A stretch of DNA of 64,000 nt from Silurus meridionalis (lineage: Eukaryota; Chordata; Actinopteri; Siluriformes; Siluridae), in NCBI RefSeq assembly GCF_014805685.1, contig NC_060896.1:16739777-16803776 (forward strand). The letters are read 5' to 3'. Position numbers and translations under genes: made by a program. The first letter of the stretch is position 1. Each line of letters starts with the position of its first letter. The notes beneath the pieces are model-generated. The model saw only the letters and a program-made list of their open reading frames with translations. It was not told where the DNA came from and did no database searches. Of the stretch, positions 10,740-21,670 are shown piece after piece.

Positions 10740-10992
10740 AATATGGATGTGTACAGTAGTTGTACCACTTACATGGCTATTGACTCTGAATTCTGCTCTT
10801 CTGCACAAGACAACTGATTGTCTACAGCACATACAAGACCAGAATGCCATGAGTGTCCCAATCAGTCATCAATAGTAGTATTTATATTTAATGCAGGATT
10901 TGTCTGGAAGCCAAAATAGAGTGGATAAGATAGAGGTGATGTGGTCATATTCTCTGGCTGTTGTAACAGTTCATGTTGCTGCATGGAATAAT
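10740..10992. other. Unassigned spacer
   Basis: Probably the terminal region of the Tc1-like element followed by ordinary AT-rich DNA. No gene is seen. Confidence 0.35.
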
Positions 10993-11180
10993 TAGAGGTT
11001 CAATTCAATTAAATTATTTTTCATTTGTATAGCACTTTTAACAAAGAAAATTGTCTCAAAGCAGCTTTACACAGATAATGTGGTGATAAAAATAAATAAG
11101 ATGTATAAGCGTAAGTTTATAAGCATAAGTTTGTCCCTGATGAGCAAGCCTGTGGCAAGGAAAAACTCCCCGAGATGGTA
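10993..11180 (-). mobile_element. L2-type LINE 3' tail fragment
   Basis: It has the same 3' UTR tail as the L2 copy at 47285-47442/56990-57075: TTCAATTCAATT, a TTTGTATAGCACTTTTAAC segment, then CAAAGCAGCTTTACACAG and GGCAAGGAAAAACTCC. The block is uninterrupted across the position where the CACTA-like element inserted in the other copy, so it serves as an empty-site reference. It ends abruptly where CACTA-like copy A begins. Confidence 0.8.
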
Positions 11181-11189
11181 CAGCAAACT

Positions 11190-11810
11190 GTAGTCCTGAA
11201 AACATATGCAAATAGAAAAAACGCCAGCAAATTAAGAAAACATCATCAGTTAAACAACACGTGCTGCAAATCCTCACAACGCAACTAAATACAGAAACGT
11301 CCGGCAAATCCTCCCAACACAAAAATTTATTTGCCCTGCAAATAGCATAGACCACAAAATAAATGTTTCATGGGGACCCTAACAAGTGACGAACCCGGGA
11401 CCCAGTTAACATAACGTTTAACAGTTAATTGTGTATTTCATCAGATTATTTATTAGATAATAATTTCCAAAAGACCAAGGAATCATAAATGAGCAAGGTT
11501 AAAATAAACAAACAACTCACCTTTCAGGTCATCGACAACACCACTGACGAATAGACATTGAACAATAAGCAGTCCCAGACGGGTTTGTCACTTGTTGTGG
11601 TCCCCTTGAAACATTTATTTTGTGATCTGTGCTATTTGGTTGTGTTGTGAGGATTTGCAGCGTGTTTCTGTACTTGTTTGCATTGTAGAGGTTTGCAGCA
11701 CATGTGTTGTCAAACTGATAAAGATATTCTTTTTCATTTGCTGGTGTTTTTTTCTATTTGCATGTTGCAGCGCGTTGAGCTCTCTCAGCCACCATATAGG
11801 ATGCCTTGAG
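11190..11810. repeat. Foldback (long inverted repeat) block, copy A
   Basis: The left arm starts near GCAAATAGAAAAAACGCCAG and the right arm ends near TTTTTTCTATTTGCATGTTG. In between lie matching inverted segments such as GCTGCAAATCCTCACAACGC against GTTGTGAGGATTTGCAGCGT. It is equivalent to 48435-49255 in copy B. Only two forward 38-bp-type units are present here, against five in copy B. Confidence 0.75.
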
Positions 11811-11935
11811 GATAAGTAATTTATAAGATATTTTTTCATTTCAGGGTGGAGTATTCCCTTAGTTAAACAGAGGCAAAAACAGTGATCGGGATAAAATAAC
11901 ATTAATTGTGCAGCCCTAGCTATAGGTTATATGAC

Positions 11936-12092
11936 TTACACTTCCGGCTGTACTGCCCTCCGATTATGATCCCGCTGGGCTCTCAAAGCACGGTTGCCTT
12001 TTCTGTCTTTCGCATTTGTGAACCATTTACCAAGCGCTGTCTCCAGCTCTTTCTTACTGACAGTTTTCAGCAAAGGATCTGCTTCAGGCAAC
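11936..12092 (-). pseudogene. Last exon of CACTA-like accessory gene, copy A
   Basis: After an acceptor (TTTACAG) the minus strand encodes a C-terminus containing PLLKTVSKKELETALGKWF and TNAKDRKGNRALRAQRD before a stop. The WF-x(4)-DR-xG-x(2)-R pattern resembles the end of DUF4806-containing proteins. Copy B has the same exon at 49403-49560 with the same reading frame and stop, so this exon evolved under a coding constraint in a common ancestor. The upstream exons are deleted here. Confidence 0.65.
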
Positions 12093-13626
12093 CTGTAAAG
12101 CAAAAAAAATTCTTTAAAAGTAGAGCATGCTACTGCATCAACCAGGGAACACCCCATTATTTGTTTACATGCAAGTTACATGAGCATAAGACTATAAGTC
12201 AAAAACAAAAAAAAACAAAAAAGACAAAAAAAATCACAAGGTTGTAAGCACCTTCTAATCCACCATTTGCCCAAACTGTTAACTGATCTGAGTAAATGAT
12301 GTTAAAATTACACAATACCATGCAAAAAGTTAAATGCATGAATATGGTAAATTTCAGGCTTTGTTGTGATTAATGTTTAGAATAATTAGTGGGGCCTTGA
12401 ACATAGATTGATTATTAAATTCGTACTGGTACACCTGGTACACTGGTGCACTTTGGACCATGAATATGAAGTGACCACTGCAACATTAGTTTAAGTTAAT
12501 TACTTATAACGATGTTTTGTCTTCAAAAAGCCTAAGTGGAGCTAACACAGCAAGTGTTGGACTTGACTGCACAAACCGGAGCGCACTTGACATAAAAATA
12601 CCGTGAAAGAGATTCGGAAGAATTCTGAGTTGTCTGCTCTCGTTTTTTGTTTGTTTTTTGCAAAAAACGGCGCAAAATGCCGTTTATTATCTTCACCGTA
12701 ATCATAACCTATCATATTTTTAGTAATGTTTAGAAATGATATAAATATGAACGTTTATCACCTCTACCTATTTCACCTAAATCACATTAAAATAATGTTA
12801 AGTATTGTCACAATCTCCTCAGAGCTTTTCTCTGTGTATTGTATATACACGTTATAAAGGTAGTGAAAGAGAAAGATTACTCCACAGTGTTTTTTCTGTT
12901 TCACCCTCCTGTTATCATGAGGACACTATATGAAGAATACACGTGTGAAAATGGTTTGAAAAGTTATTTCCACATTTTAGTAGACAATGTCCTAGTTATC
13001 TGCTAATCGTTAAGAATGTTCAGTTTTCCACAGGTGTTTATCTCTGAGGTAAACCTGTTCACTCTCCACACTTACCTTCTTTATATCGTGCCTGTAACTT
13101 TAATTACCACACAATCTTTTTGAAGTATACATTAAATAAAAACAACAGTAAAATGTGATTAATTTAAAACAAAAGATAATTTCTTACCATAACAGGTCAG
13201 GTTATCCAGGTCAGGTGCTCCAGTGTAGTGAGTGATGACCGTTTCTTCAGAATCAGAAGGCGGGAACACAGGAGCCAATGGGAGACTCTGTGAGCTGCAC
13301 AACCGATTTATTCATTTATTTTTTTTACTAAAGTTAATATGTTATTGTTAATATATAAAAATTTTGTTTCGATTACATAAAACACGCAAAAAACATATCA
13401 ATTGAATTTATCATCAATTGAATAATATATCTAAATATAGCCCAAATGTGGCCCATACAGGGCCCTCGAATAAACAAAATGGGCAACCTAACTGGGGCCC
13501 ACAAACTTGACTAAACTGGGGCCCACATTCAGCCCATCAAATTGCCCACTCTGACCCCATGCCCAGGTGATGCCCATATAACCCATAAAAAACCCATGTG
13601 GGGCCCACATTGACATGTTGGCTGGG

Positions 13627-13989
13627 TTCTGACTGATGTGACGTCACTCCAGGTCTTGTCAGTTCTCCCACTGGAAACCCTGAAGCACTGAGGTGATGTC
13701 ACCCAACACCCGCCTTTCCTTTCTTAGTGTATGAGTGAGGGTACATCTATGGGTGGTGGGGGCACACTTCGAGTCCTGACCAGGTTCATTGACCTTGACC
13801 ATGCAAATAAACTGTAAAAAAAAAAGAAAAAAACACAAAAAAACCCACAAAAAAACAAAATTGTTTCAAACAGGCAATCGAAATATATGTAAATACTGAA
13901 GTCATTAAAATCCAGGGGCACGAGGAAAGTCGGGTGCCAGTGGGGGACACAGCGGGACTTGAGGCGAATGGCCACCGGGTAGAGGCCTT
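13627..13989. other. Unassigned spacer with poly-A-rich tract
   Basis: It follows the right terminus of CACTA-like copy A. An A-rich stretch with AAAAAACC units lies at 13817-13860. No gene. Confidence 0.4.
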
Positions 13990-14300
13990 AGAGGTCAGGA
14001 AAGGCTGAATGAAGCCTCCAGGTGGCTGCACAAAGCACTTTCTGGCCGATGTGATGAGGCAGAGCACCGCCCTCTGTGGAGATCTGAGGCGGAGCTACAC
14101 CCTCTGCGGAGGTCTGAGATGGAGTGACGCACTCTGCGGAGGTCTGGACCACGTTGTCAGCAAAACCCAGGATCCAGGCGAACACTTTGGAGAAACCCGG
14201 GGGTGGAGCAACATAATCAGCATGGTTTGGGTGCTCGGCGAGACTCTGGAGTGGAGCGCCGCCCTCAGTGGGAATCTGGACATGCTTGGGGGCATGCTCG
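13990..14300 (-). mobile_element. LTR-family debris with about 30-bp repeats
   Basis: On the minus strand, three diverged units of about 30 bp built on CCTCCGCAGAGGGCGT and GCTCCGCCTCAG occur at about 14060-14155. Equivalent units are on the plus strand at about 60775-60850 and, more distantly, at 23705-23884. This suggests one LTR-element family whose internal region carries a minisatellite. No protein domain is recognisable. Confidence 0.5.
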
Positions 14301-14474
14301 GCAGGGCATAATGAATAGAGGTTATCTTGGCAGGTCGGAAGAGCGAGGTGACATTCGCATTTAGAGAGAAAGGCTGAGGTTGGGCAGCCCCCTCAGGGGC
14401 CGGAGGGACCTTAAAACCTTATCTTTTAAATGTCGACTGTCTCAGTTGGGTCCTTGAATTGCCAGTCTGCGGTG

Positions 14475-14600
14475 GATAATTCTGTCAGGAATGTGGCGGG
14501 ACATGATACATGGCCAGATTATTCTGTCAGTGATCTCACAGGACACGATGCATGGGCAGATTATTCTGTCAGAGTGTGTGCGGGTGACTTGGTGAGTCAG
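14475..14600. repeat. 42-bp tandem repeat, three units
   Basis: Units starting GAT(A/T)ATTCTGTCAG begin at 14475, 14517 and 14559. Units one and two also share GACA(T/C)GAT(A/G)CATGG(C/G)CA. Confidence 0.88.
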
Positions 14601-15039
14601 GGACTGGATCACAGGTGCAGGGCTAGGTGAGTGAGGACCCAAATGCAGGATGTGACAGGGAGTAAGGAACACAGGCTTTAATGGAAACTAAAAGGTAACT
14701 GAGCAATGGGGCAGGCAAAAACACAGTCCAATAAACAGTCCAGGGTAAAAACATAGTCAAACAGGGTGATGCAGGGAGAGACAACACCAAAACCAAAAAC
14801 AGTCCAAGATATAGAGAGCCGGTAAACAAAACCATAAAGGGCAGAGCAGAAACACAAACCAAAAACCAGTCCAGAGTTCAAAACCAGAGCAGGATCAGGA
14901 ACAGGAGCAGAAATCCATAGCAGACCGAGTGGCACGAATAATCCCAGGAACTTTTGCTTTTTGGCCCCCTAACTGGTCCAAAATGTAACCAAACTGTGAC
15001 TTAAAAAAAAAAAATGTACCGTTACATTTGTATATGTAT
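14601..15039. other. Probable LTR-like debris, unassigned
   Basis: It includes a tract with many CAGTCCA and AAACACA-type motifs (14700-14890), reminiscent of fish LTR ends, and a short poly-A (15003-15014). I cannot define element boundaries. Confidence 0.35.
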
Positions 15040-15395
15040 TAGGGATGTAGCAAAACATGGATTCATACCGGAACTTTTCTGTACGGGGCTTTCGGTTCTG
15101 TACACACATTTACCAAATGCAATCCTTTTTACGTGCTTTAAGGTAACCCACCCAATGGCCCAATGACGGATATCACTGGTGTGGGTGAGGGTATGCTGCG
15201 TGTTAGTCTTTTTCACACTGCTGTAAAAGATTACTTCAATGCTTGCTCATGCATAAAGAATAGTTGACTGTCATAATTTGCTAAGTCAGTGATAGTTAGA
15301 AATCAAAAGGTCCTTGTTGTGCTTTCTGTATATACTATCTTGGTCATAGATTTGCGGTAACACCAGGCTACAAGGTCAAATGTCAATTCTAAAAC
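15040..15395. repeat. Dispersed repeat, copy C (paralogue of 46262-47200)
   Basis: Blocks AACCCACCCAATGGCCC, GTTAGTCTTTTT, CTTGCTCATG and ACTATC(T/C)TG(G/C)TCATAGATTTG occur in the same order here and at 46262-46815. Here the block is continuous across the point where the other copy has a LINE tail inserted. Family unknown. Confidence 0.7.
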
Positions 15396-16315
15396 AAATA
15401 ATAGAAGAAAGTTACACAACATGATCAGCATAAAACCAAATAGTTTAGCAAGGTATTTTACAAAATAATTATTAGATTCACTGTACCTGGCAATAGAGAC
15501 ACACAGACAGTGTGGGAAGTTCGGACTACAGAATGCTTATTAGATACCCAAATCATACACTAATGAATTCAAAGAAATAAAAGCGTTGCAAACCCTTTCT
15601 TGGGAAAGGAGGTGACCTAAAAAACAAATACCACCTAGAGTAAAAATGATAAAGATGTTCTCAGGGACAACCCTCACATCAGTAGGACAGAATTTCCCCA
15701 AACCTGAGATATAAAATTTTTGGTCTGTTCTACTGATATGGGACTGAGATCATATTTCAATCCAATCACACTGAGACCTTTAAAATGATACCAAACATGT
15801 AACGTTTAAATGTATACATTCCTAAAATATAACTATTACTGTATGCAAGTATAGTAGATTGAATTCCAGGAACTTCTAAATCACCCAAGAAAGGGTGAAA
15901 GGGCAGCTGAACAGATGTCTGTCTCTCCTCAGATTCGAAGGTTTATTGTTTTGTTGCATGGCAGTTCTCGGTGTCTGGCCTCATGAAGTTGCATGGCAGT
16001 TCTCGGGGTCTGACCTAATGAAGAGGTCTGACCATCCTGACAGTGCTAAACAGTTAAAATCTGAGTTTCTTCTTACGAACATATAAAGTAGCTGACCGCA
16101 AGTTTGTTTAGTCTCCGCCTTCCACTTTGAGAGCATTTTTTTAAATTATTTTTAAGCTTGAAAACATACACAACAATGCCAGGGGTTTAAAAAAGAAACT
16201 TAAGTTAGCACAGTGTCACACTGTACTCGAAATTACATAATATTTGCTAACGCGCTAAAGAATCAATAGCACTACCTGCTCTACCTGCTGATTTCACATA
16301 TCCTTCTTTATTGCA

Positions 16316-16318
<3 letters not shown>
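15396..16318. other. Unassigned region
   Basis: No gene. The segment around 15446-15535 (CACTGTACCTGGCAATAGAG, flanked by TTTACAAAA and AGAATGC) is similar to 63885-63965 at the end of the window, so it is another dispersed repeat. An imperfect duplicate of GTTGCATGGCAGTTCTCGG occurs at 15953 and 15989. Confidence 0.4.
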
Positions 16319-16378
<60 letters not shown>

Positions 16379-16417
16379 TTTTTTTATTTTTTTATTTTTT
16401 TATTTTTTTATTTTTTT
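16319..16417. repeat. (TA)n followed by (ATTTTTTT)n
   Basis: About 50 bp of pure TA, passing directly into five or six copies of an eight-base ATTTTTTT unit. A compound microsatellite. Confidence 0.95.
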
Positions 16418-17216
16418 CTGTACCTAGATCAAACAACAGTAAAACTATACACCAAAAAGCTTAAACAATGTTGTTCACATAACACATTTTATTTACAATC
16501 TAAGGAATTAAATATAATTAAACTTTAAATTTGAGATTGGTGATGTATATTAACTGTCTGCTAATATGACATCCAAATCTTTTGAGAATTGTTTGGTGTA
16601 AAAGTTTTTTTTTTTTCAAGCTTGTCTTTGAGTTAAGTGTTAATTGGATTTGTTGAGCTCATCAAAGCTGCAGTTTGATGTTTTAAACCCAGGGGATAGG
16701 TAAAGAATTTCAGATGCTTGAAAATTTAAGCTTATTCTCTTTCATCTCTTTTATCTCTTTTTATTGTTTTTTTTTTTATTTGAAGAATGCAGATTAGAAT
16801 ACCCAATTAGCATGACCCAAAATTTATCCATATGCTTAAGGAAGATTTCAACAAAGCTTAAATAATTTATTATTTGAAAAACAATTTTCATTAATTGTAG
16901 TTGCAGCCTGAAGGAGGTGTTAATACTTAATGCTTGAGCAATACCTGTCTAAATATAAAATGCAGTCATGAATTGCCTTTGCCTTTAATCAGTATATTAA
17001 TGGGTGGCTTGTACAATATTCATTCAAGACGTTATGTTCTTTTAGATTTAACCAACAGTGTTTGTCTTTACAGATATGTATACACACTTTTCTAAGGCAA
17101 ACAAAACACAATACCACAAAAGAATATCCAAAAAAAAAGAAAAGATAACTGTCTTTCAAAAGAAAAAAAAGGCAAAAATAAAAATAAAATAAAAAATCAC
17201 ACAGACCACTAAACTA
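16418..17216. other. AT-rich spacer, no gene seen
   Basis: Low-complexity AT-rich DNA with several homopolymer runs. It ends at the target duplication of the Gypsy element. Confidence 0.5.
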
Positions 17217-17221
17217 TTAAG

Positions 17222-17459
17222 TGTCAGAGAGCTCCCTGCTTCTTCTCCTGTGCGCACCCCGCCCGTCCGGAGCTCCTCGCCATCATACTGATTCCACACA
17301 CCTGTCGTTACACACACAGCACCTCACTCGCTCCACTCCAGCATCTGTTATTGTCACTGTTGAACTCTGTGTGTTTGCTCTACAACGGTTTATTCATTAT
17401 ATTCAAAAAATTCATTAAACTGGTGACTCGGCTTCCGCCTCATTCACTCCCGCCTAACA
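17222..17459 (+). repeat. 5' LTR of Gypsy element
   Basis: A 238-bp LTR. It shares TTATTGTCACTGTTG, CTCTGTGTGTTTGCTCTACA and GGTGACTCGGCTTC with the 3' LTR. It holds about 125 bp absent from the 3' LTR and a small local duplication, TTCATTATATTC...TTCATTAAAC. Confidence 0.88.
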
Positions 17460-17539
17460 GAATAACGGACCAGAAAAAAGGAAAAAGAAAAGGAAAAAAA
17501 GAAAAGAAGTGAGAGGATCTACCCAGCGCTTACCTCGCG

Positions 17540-18166
17540 ATGGAGGAGCAACCCCGCGTGGGATCCGATTCGGGACCTCATCGCTGCACTTCGAGCAGCT
17601 TTCCCGTCCACGGCGTCTCGGCAACCCCCGCGTTCACCGGCAGTCCCATGGCGCTCCCAGCAACATTCTCCGGAGAAGCGTCTGAATGCCGCATCTTCCT
17701 GCTTCAGGTGAACTTGTATATTGAAATGCAACCACAGCGATTTCCCACCGAACGGTCAAAGGTGGCTTTTTTCATCTCCCTCCTCTCCGGGAGAGCGCTG
17801 GCTTGGGCGCAGTCGCTGTGGGAAGCCGCCGGCCCAGTTACACACTTCTATGCTCGGTTTACTGCGCACTTCCTGGAAGTTTTTTGCGCCGCCTTCGGAG
17901 TCCTTACCACGGCCGACCAGCTGCTCAGCTTACGTCAGGGGAATGACAGCATCACCGACTACAGCCTCCGTTTTCGCACCCTGGCGGCATCTAGTGGCTG
18001 GAACGAGTCAGCGCTGCTCAGTATTTATCGGCTGGGGTTAAATCCGGAAATTAAACAGGCAATGGCGGTGCATGAGGACTCGGTGGGGTTGGAGAGCTTT
18101 ATACAAAAATCCATCAGGCTCTCCCAGCGCTTGGCAGCATTAGGGGTTAGGGGCTACTCTCTCCCA
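17540..18166 (+). pseudogene. Gypsy gag (capsid-like) region
   Basis: About 209 residues from the ATG at 17540, which follows a purine-rich leader. The capsid core includes [37 protein letters not shown], a FEVF/FLEVF-type segment and [19 protein letters not shown]. This is the retrotransposon gag family (PF03732-like), which assembles the particle around element RNA and is the ancestor type of domesticated RTL/PEG10 genes. Downstream the frame runs across the deletion junction and ends at 18217, so the C-terminal zinc knuckle is lost. Its association with LTRs and pol debris argues against domestication. Confidence 0.85.
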
Positions 18167-18174
18167 GTGGTCAG

Positions 18175-19845
18175 GAACACCTCCCCAGCTCCACCCATGT
18201 GCCTTCTTCTCCCATAAGCTCTACGCCGCCGAACAGAACTATGACATCGGCAACCGCGAGCTCCTGGCCATCAAGCTGGCCTTGGATGAGTGGAGACACT
18301 GGCTGGAAGGAGCTGAGCACCCGTTCACAGTGGTCACCGACCACAAGAACCTCCAGTACCTCCGGGAGGCTCGAAAGCTCAACCCCCGACAGGCATGCTG
18401 GGCTCTCTTCTTCACCCGGTTCTGGTTCCACATCACCGAGCCGGTGCACTGAACCACTACAGACCGGACGAACCTAGCGACCCAGAGCCTATCCTGCCTC
18501 CTGCACTCATCCTGGGGCCTATCGTCTGGGAGATTGACCGGGAAATACGCACCGCAGCACGACAAGAGGCCGCTCCTGCGGGATGCCCCGAGGGGCGCAC
18601 CTTCGTCCCGGCCTCCTGCCGGCACAGGCTCATCAGTTCAGTCCATGAGGGAGAAACAGACGGTCCAGCTTATCAAGGCGAGATACTGGTGGCCAGGTAT
18701 GACAGAGGAGGTCACGCATTTCGTGCAGGCGTGTCCCACCTGTGCGGTGTCCAAGGTTCCGCGTCACCTGCCAGCGGGCAAGCTGATACCGCTCCCCATC
18801 CCTCAGCGTCCATGGTCGCACCTGGGAATCGACTTCGTAACGGCCCAGGTCGGAGGGCCACACCTGCATCCTAGTGGTGGTGGACCTCTTTTCCAAGGCC
18901 TGCTGCTTTGTCCCCATGAAGATCCTGCCCACTGCCCTCGAGACTGCGGAAGCCCTGTTCCATCACGTCTTCTGGAACTTCGGACTCCCGGAGGAGATTG
19001 TCTCGGACCGGGGCCCTCAGTTCACGTCTCAGGTCTGGAAGGCCTTTTTCAAACTCCTGGGGGTGTCGGTGAATCTGACGTCGGGTTACCACCCGCAGTC
19101 CAAGAAAATCCAGGAGTTGAGCCACTACCTGAGGACTTATTGTGGCCAGGACCAGGAGGAGTAGTGTCATTTTCTACCGTGGGCCAAGTATGCAAAGAAC
19201 TTGTTTGCCAGGACTCTACGGGGCTCACCCCATTTCAGTGCGTGCTGGGATTTCAGCCACCCCTGTTCCCCTGGTCGGACGAACCGAGCAATGTGCCCTC
19301 GGTGGACTTTTGGTTCCGGGAGAGCAATCAGGTTTGGGAATCAGCACACACCCAGCTGCGTCGAGCCCTCCGCAACACCCGCCGACTCACTGACGCACGA
19401 CGCTGCCCTGCCGCAAGCTGAGCCCCCGGTTCATTGGGCTGTTCAGGATCACCGATCAGGTCAACGGCGTGTCCTACCGGCTCGAACTGCCGCCGAGGTA
19501 CCGCATTCACCCTACCTTCCATGTGTCCTTGCTCAAACCTTGTGCCTCTCCTGTCTCTCAATCCCCAGGTGGCCCCGCTGCGCCTGCCCAGCCAGAGGTT
19601 GTGGACCAGCCCCGTGTCTATGTTGTGAGGGAGGTTCTGGATTCCAAACGGCGCAGGGGTCGCCTTGAATACCTGGTGGACTGGGAGGGGTATGGACCGG
19701 AGGAGCGGTCATGGGTGGTCCGGCGGGACGTACTGGATCTTGCGCTGCTGGTGGAGTTCCATGCCTCGCATCCACGCTGCCCGGCGCCCCGGACAAGGGG
19801 CCGGCCTCGTCGCCGGGTCAGGGCGTCTGGTGTCGCCCCTAGGGG
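18175..19845 (+). pseudogene. Gypsy pol remnant: RNase H, integrase, chromodomain
   Basis: RNase H begins at about 18190: [19 protein letters not shown], then [10 protein letters not shown]. Integrase follows, with [28 protein letters not shown] and [12 protein letters not shown] (18874). The [12 protein letters not shown] motif carries the second catalytic aspartate (about 19003). The third, a glutamate expected after GYHPQS-NGQ, is damaged: the copy reads [11 protein letters not shown]. The C-terminal [13 protein letters not shown] and chromodomain [13 protein letters not shown] are at 19500-19720. At least four frameshifts or stops separate these parts. It is closest in kind to the fragment at 6199-7080. 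Confidence 0.87.
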
Positions 19846-19854
19846 AGGGGGTGG

Positions 19855-19967
19855 TGTCAGGGGGTTATTGTCACTGTTGGACTCTGTGTGTTTGCTCTAC
19901 AATGGTTTATTCATTAAACTCTGTTTGCTGGTGACTCGGCTTCTGCCTCATTTACTCCCACCTAACA
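19855..19967 (+). repeat. 3' LTR of Gypsy element (shortened)
   Basis: A 113-bp LTR beginning TGTCAGGGGG and ending CCTAACA. It lacks the U3-like about 125 bp of the 5' LTR. It is preceded by the purine tract AGGGGAGGGGGTGG. Confidence 0.88.
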
Positions 19968-19972
19968 TTAAG

Positions 19973-20654
19973 AACATTGATTAAACAAAATGTTTGAAAA
20001 ATCCATAAATTTAAGTTCATGTTGACATGACCATCATGCCAAATCTATGGTCAGGTGCTACAAAACAACATCCCAAAGGTGTCTATTGGGACAAGGTACT
20101 GTATGTTCTTTGTGTTCAAACACATACATGTTTAAGTTTATGTTTAACATTTATTAAGATTTGACAAATGAACCATTGTTTAGCCATGGAACTTTTTTAT
20201 GGGAGCTTTAGGTAATCATTTTAGATTAATAGTTTTGGTTAGTATATATGCACAATAGTATTATAGTATATATAAATACACAAAATTCACGGTTAAGTAC
20301 AAAGCTTGTTTTTTAATTGCTTGTCATTTTTTTACTAATGCAGTGTTTTATTATTAACATTTGTGAACATCAATAGTTTAGTAGTTTAAATAATAGTTTA
20401 TTAGTTAAATAAAAAGCCTGCTTTTAAAATAATATATAATATAATAATATTTTATAATATTTTATACAAATAAAATCTAACAAAAAATAGAATAAATCAA
20501 ATTAATGAAATATACTTTTTATTATATTAGTTTAATTTGGTTATCGATTAAATTGGCACAAATTAAATTAATTAAATAAATTTAAATAAATGAAAAAATG
20601 GAAATTAAATAGTTTACATTTGTTAGACCCCATTTGGGTAATACAGGTGTCTAT
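19973..20654. other. AT-rich spacer, no gene seen
   Basis: Very AT-rich, with many TTAAAT and TAATAT strings. Nothing is identifiable. Confidence 0.5.
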
Positions 20655-20690
20655 AACAAGTCAAGTCAACAAGCTTTTATTGTCATTTCA
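20655..20690 (-). mobile_element. CR1-like LINE 3' tip
   Basis: About 36 bp reading AAGTCAAGTCAACAAGC then TTTTATTGTCATTTCAA. This is the extreme 3' end of the CR1-like LINE family (compare 46820-46857 and the reverse of 56155-56183): a very short insertion. Confidence 0.7.
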
Positions 20691-20699
20691 ATAAATTAA

Positions 20700-20935
20700 T
20701 TGTGAGAACTCTGCTGGCTGCATTTGGATTAACTGTAGTTTGTTCATTATTGATGAACAACAAACTAGTAATGCATTACAATAGTCCAATCTGGAGGTCA
20801 CAAATGCATGAACTAGCCTTCAGTAGATACAGATAACTTTCTAAGGTGGAAGGTTGTTTATAAAATAAAATATGGGTGATTTGATTTTTAAAAGACAAAT
20901 TGCTGTCCAAAATAATGCCCAGGGGTCTCATTTAT
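20700..20935 (-). pseudogene. L2-type LINE RT C-terminal fragment
   Basis: On the minus strand this corresponds to the end of L2 ORF2: SFKNH-like, a TKTAFYHL-type motif and the reverse of ATGCATTACAATAGTCCA, which encodes the SRLDYCNALL-type motif. It resembles 57400-57620 in the better L2 copy but is more decayed. Confidence 0.6.
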
Positions 20936-21253
20936 AAACTTAGTGTACTCACAAAACAGGGCTTGAAACATACGTACACTACTTTTCAGGCAAAGGTTGT
21001 GATTAATAAATACCAAACTTGACAGGAGAATGTGTGCACCTGTAAGTAAACTCTACATTTAATTAATTTAGTTAAACAAACACATTTAATTTCACTATAT
21101 ATCATAAGTTAGATCTTCTTGTGAAATCCAACTCTTAAATCAAAATTCATTCTAAATATTTAATCAGCACTGTCTTACCATTATATTGTCCACTATGGGA
21201 ATGCAGGGAAAGATGATGGCCCAAATGCATGGAAAAGAGAAGAGTATTAAGAT
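20936..21253. other. Unassigned spacer
   Basis: No gene and no clear repeat. Confidence 0.4.
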
Positions 21254-21670
21254 AAGATATACCTTTATTCGTCCCACAGTGGGGAGATTTCTCTGTGACA
21301 GCAGCAAAGAAAAAGAAATACAAATATATAAAAGAATTAAAAGGGCAAATATATAAAAGAATACAACATAATGTAGTATACAGTATATACACAACACAAT
21401 GTATAAATACAAAGAAGAAGAAAAAGAGACCATGAGTAAGTATTTACGCTAACAGACATATTGCACACAGGTAATATAGTTTTAAAATTTCTGTTATTGC
21501 ATGTGTTGTTATAACAATAAAAATACTTTGTTATTGTTATTATTGCAGTTAAACAGTAATATCAGTATATATTTTAATGACTCGTTCACTGGGAGCAGCT
21601 TCGATCGCAAAAGTAATTTCTTCAGACACTTAGGATGAAACAGTCTGTCACTGAAGAAGCTGTTTAGAGA

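Larger units (their letters stand above)
11181..13626 (-). mobile_element. CACTA/EnSpm-like DNA transposon, copy A (internally and left-end deleted)
   Basis: Alignment by eye with copy B (47443-56989) covers three blocks: the foldback region and last accessory exon (11190-12300), the region 12840-13200, and the right subterminal/terminal repeat (13220-13626, ending GTTGGCTGGG). The transposase and accessory exons 1-3 are missing between about 12300 and 12840. The left TIR is also missing; the element starts directly at the foldback block beside an L2 tail. At 12998, GTCCTAGTTATCTGCTAATC is continuous, whereas copy B has a LINE there. It is non-autonomous and probably immobile. Confidence 0.8.
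17222..19967 (+). mobile_element. Ty3/Gypsy chromovirus, internally deleted, with both LTRs and TSD
   Basis: A bounded LTR retrotransposon. The 5' LTR is 17222-17459 (TGTCAG...TAACA) and the shortened 3' LTR is 19855-19967. A purine-rich tract lies at about 19841-19854. Perfect 5-bp target duplications TTAAG sit at 17217-17221 and 19968-19972. Inside are a gag capsid domain, an RNase H C-part, integrase pieces and a chromodomain. Protease and reverse transcriptase are absent: gag passes straight into RNase H near 18165. At 2.75 kb it is about half the length of a complete chromovirus and cannot replicate alone, but the intact ends suggest it moved as a deleted RNA helped in trans. Confidence 0.92.

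Noticed and set aside
11906..12247. Plus-strand 113-codon frame over the CACTA-like last exon
   Set aside because: The minus-strand frame is the conserved one (present in both copies with splice acceptor); this is its shadow plus an A-rich tail.
17540..18217. Gag frame as a possible domesticated RTL/PEG10-like gene
   Set aside because: It is flanked by LTRs, a target duplication and pol debris and is truncated by a deletion; no sign of independent gene structure.
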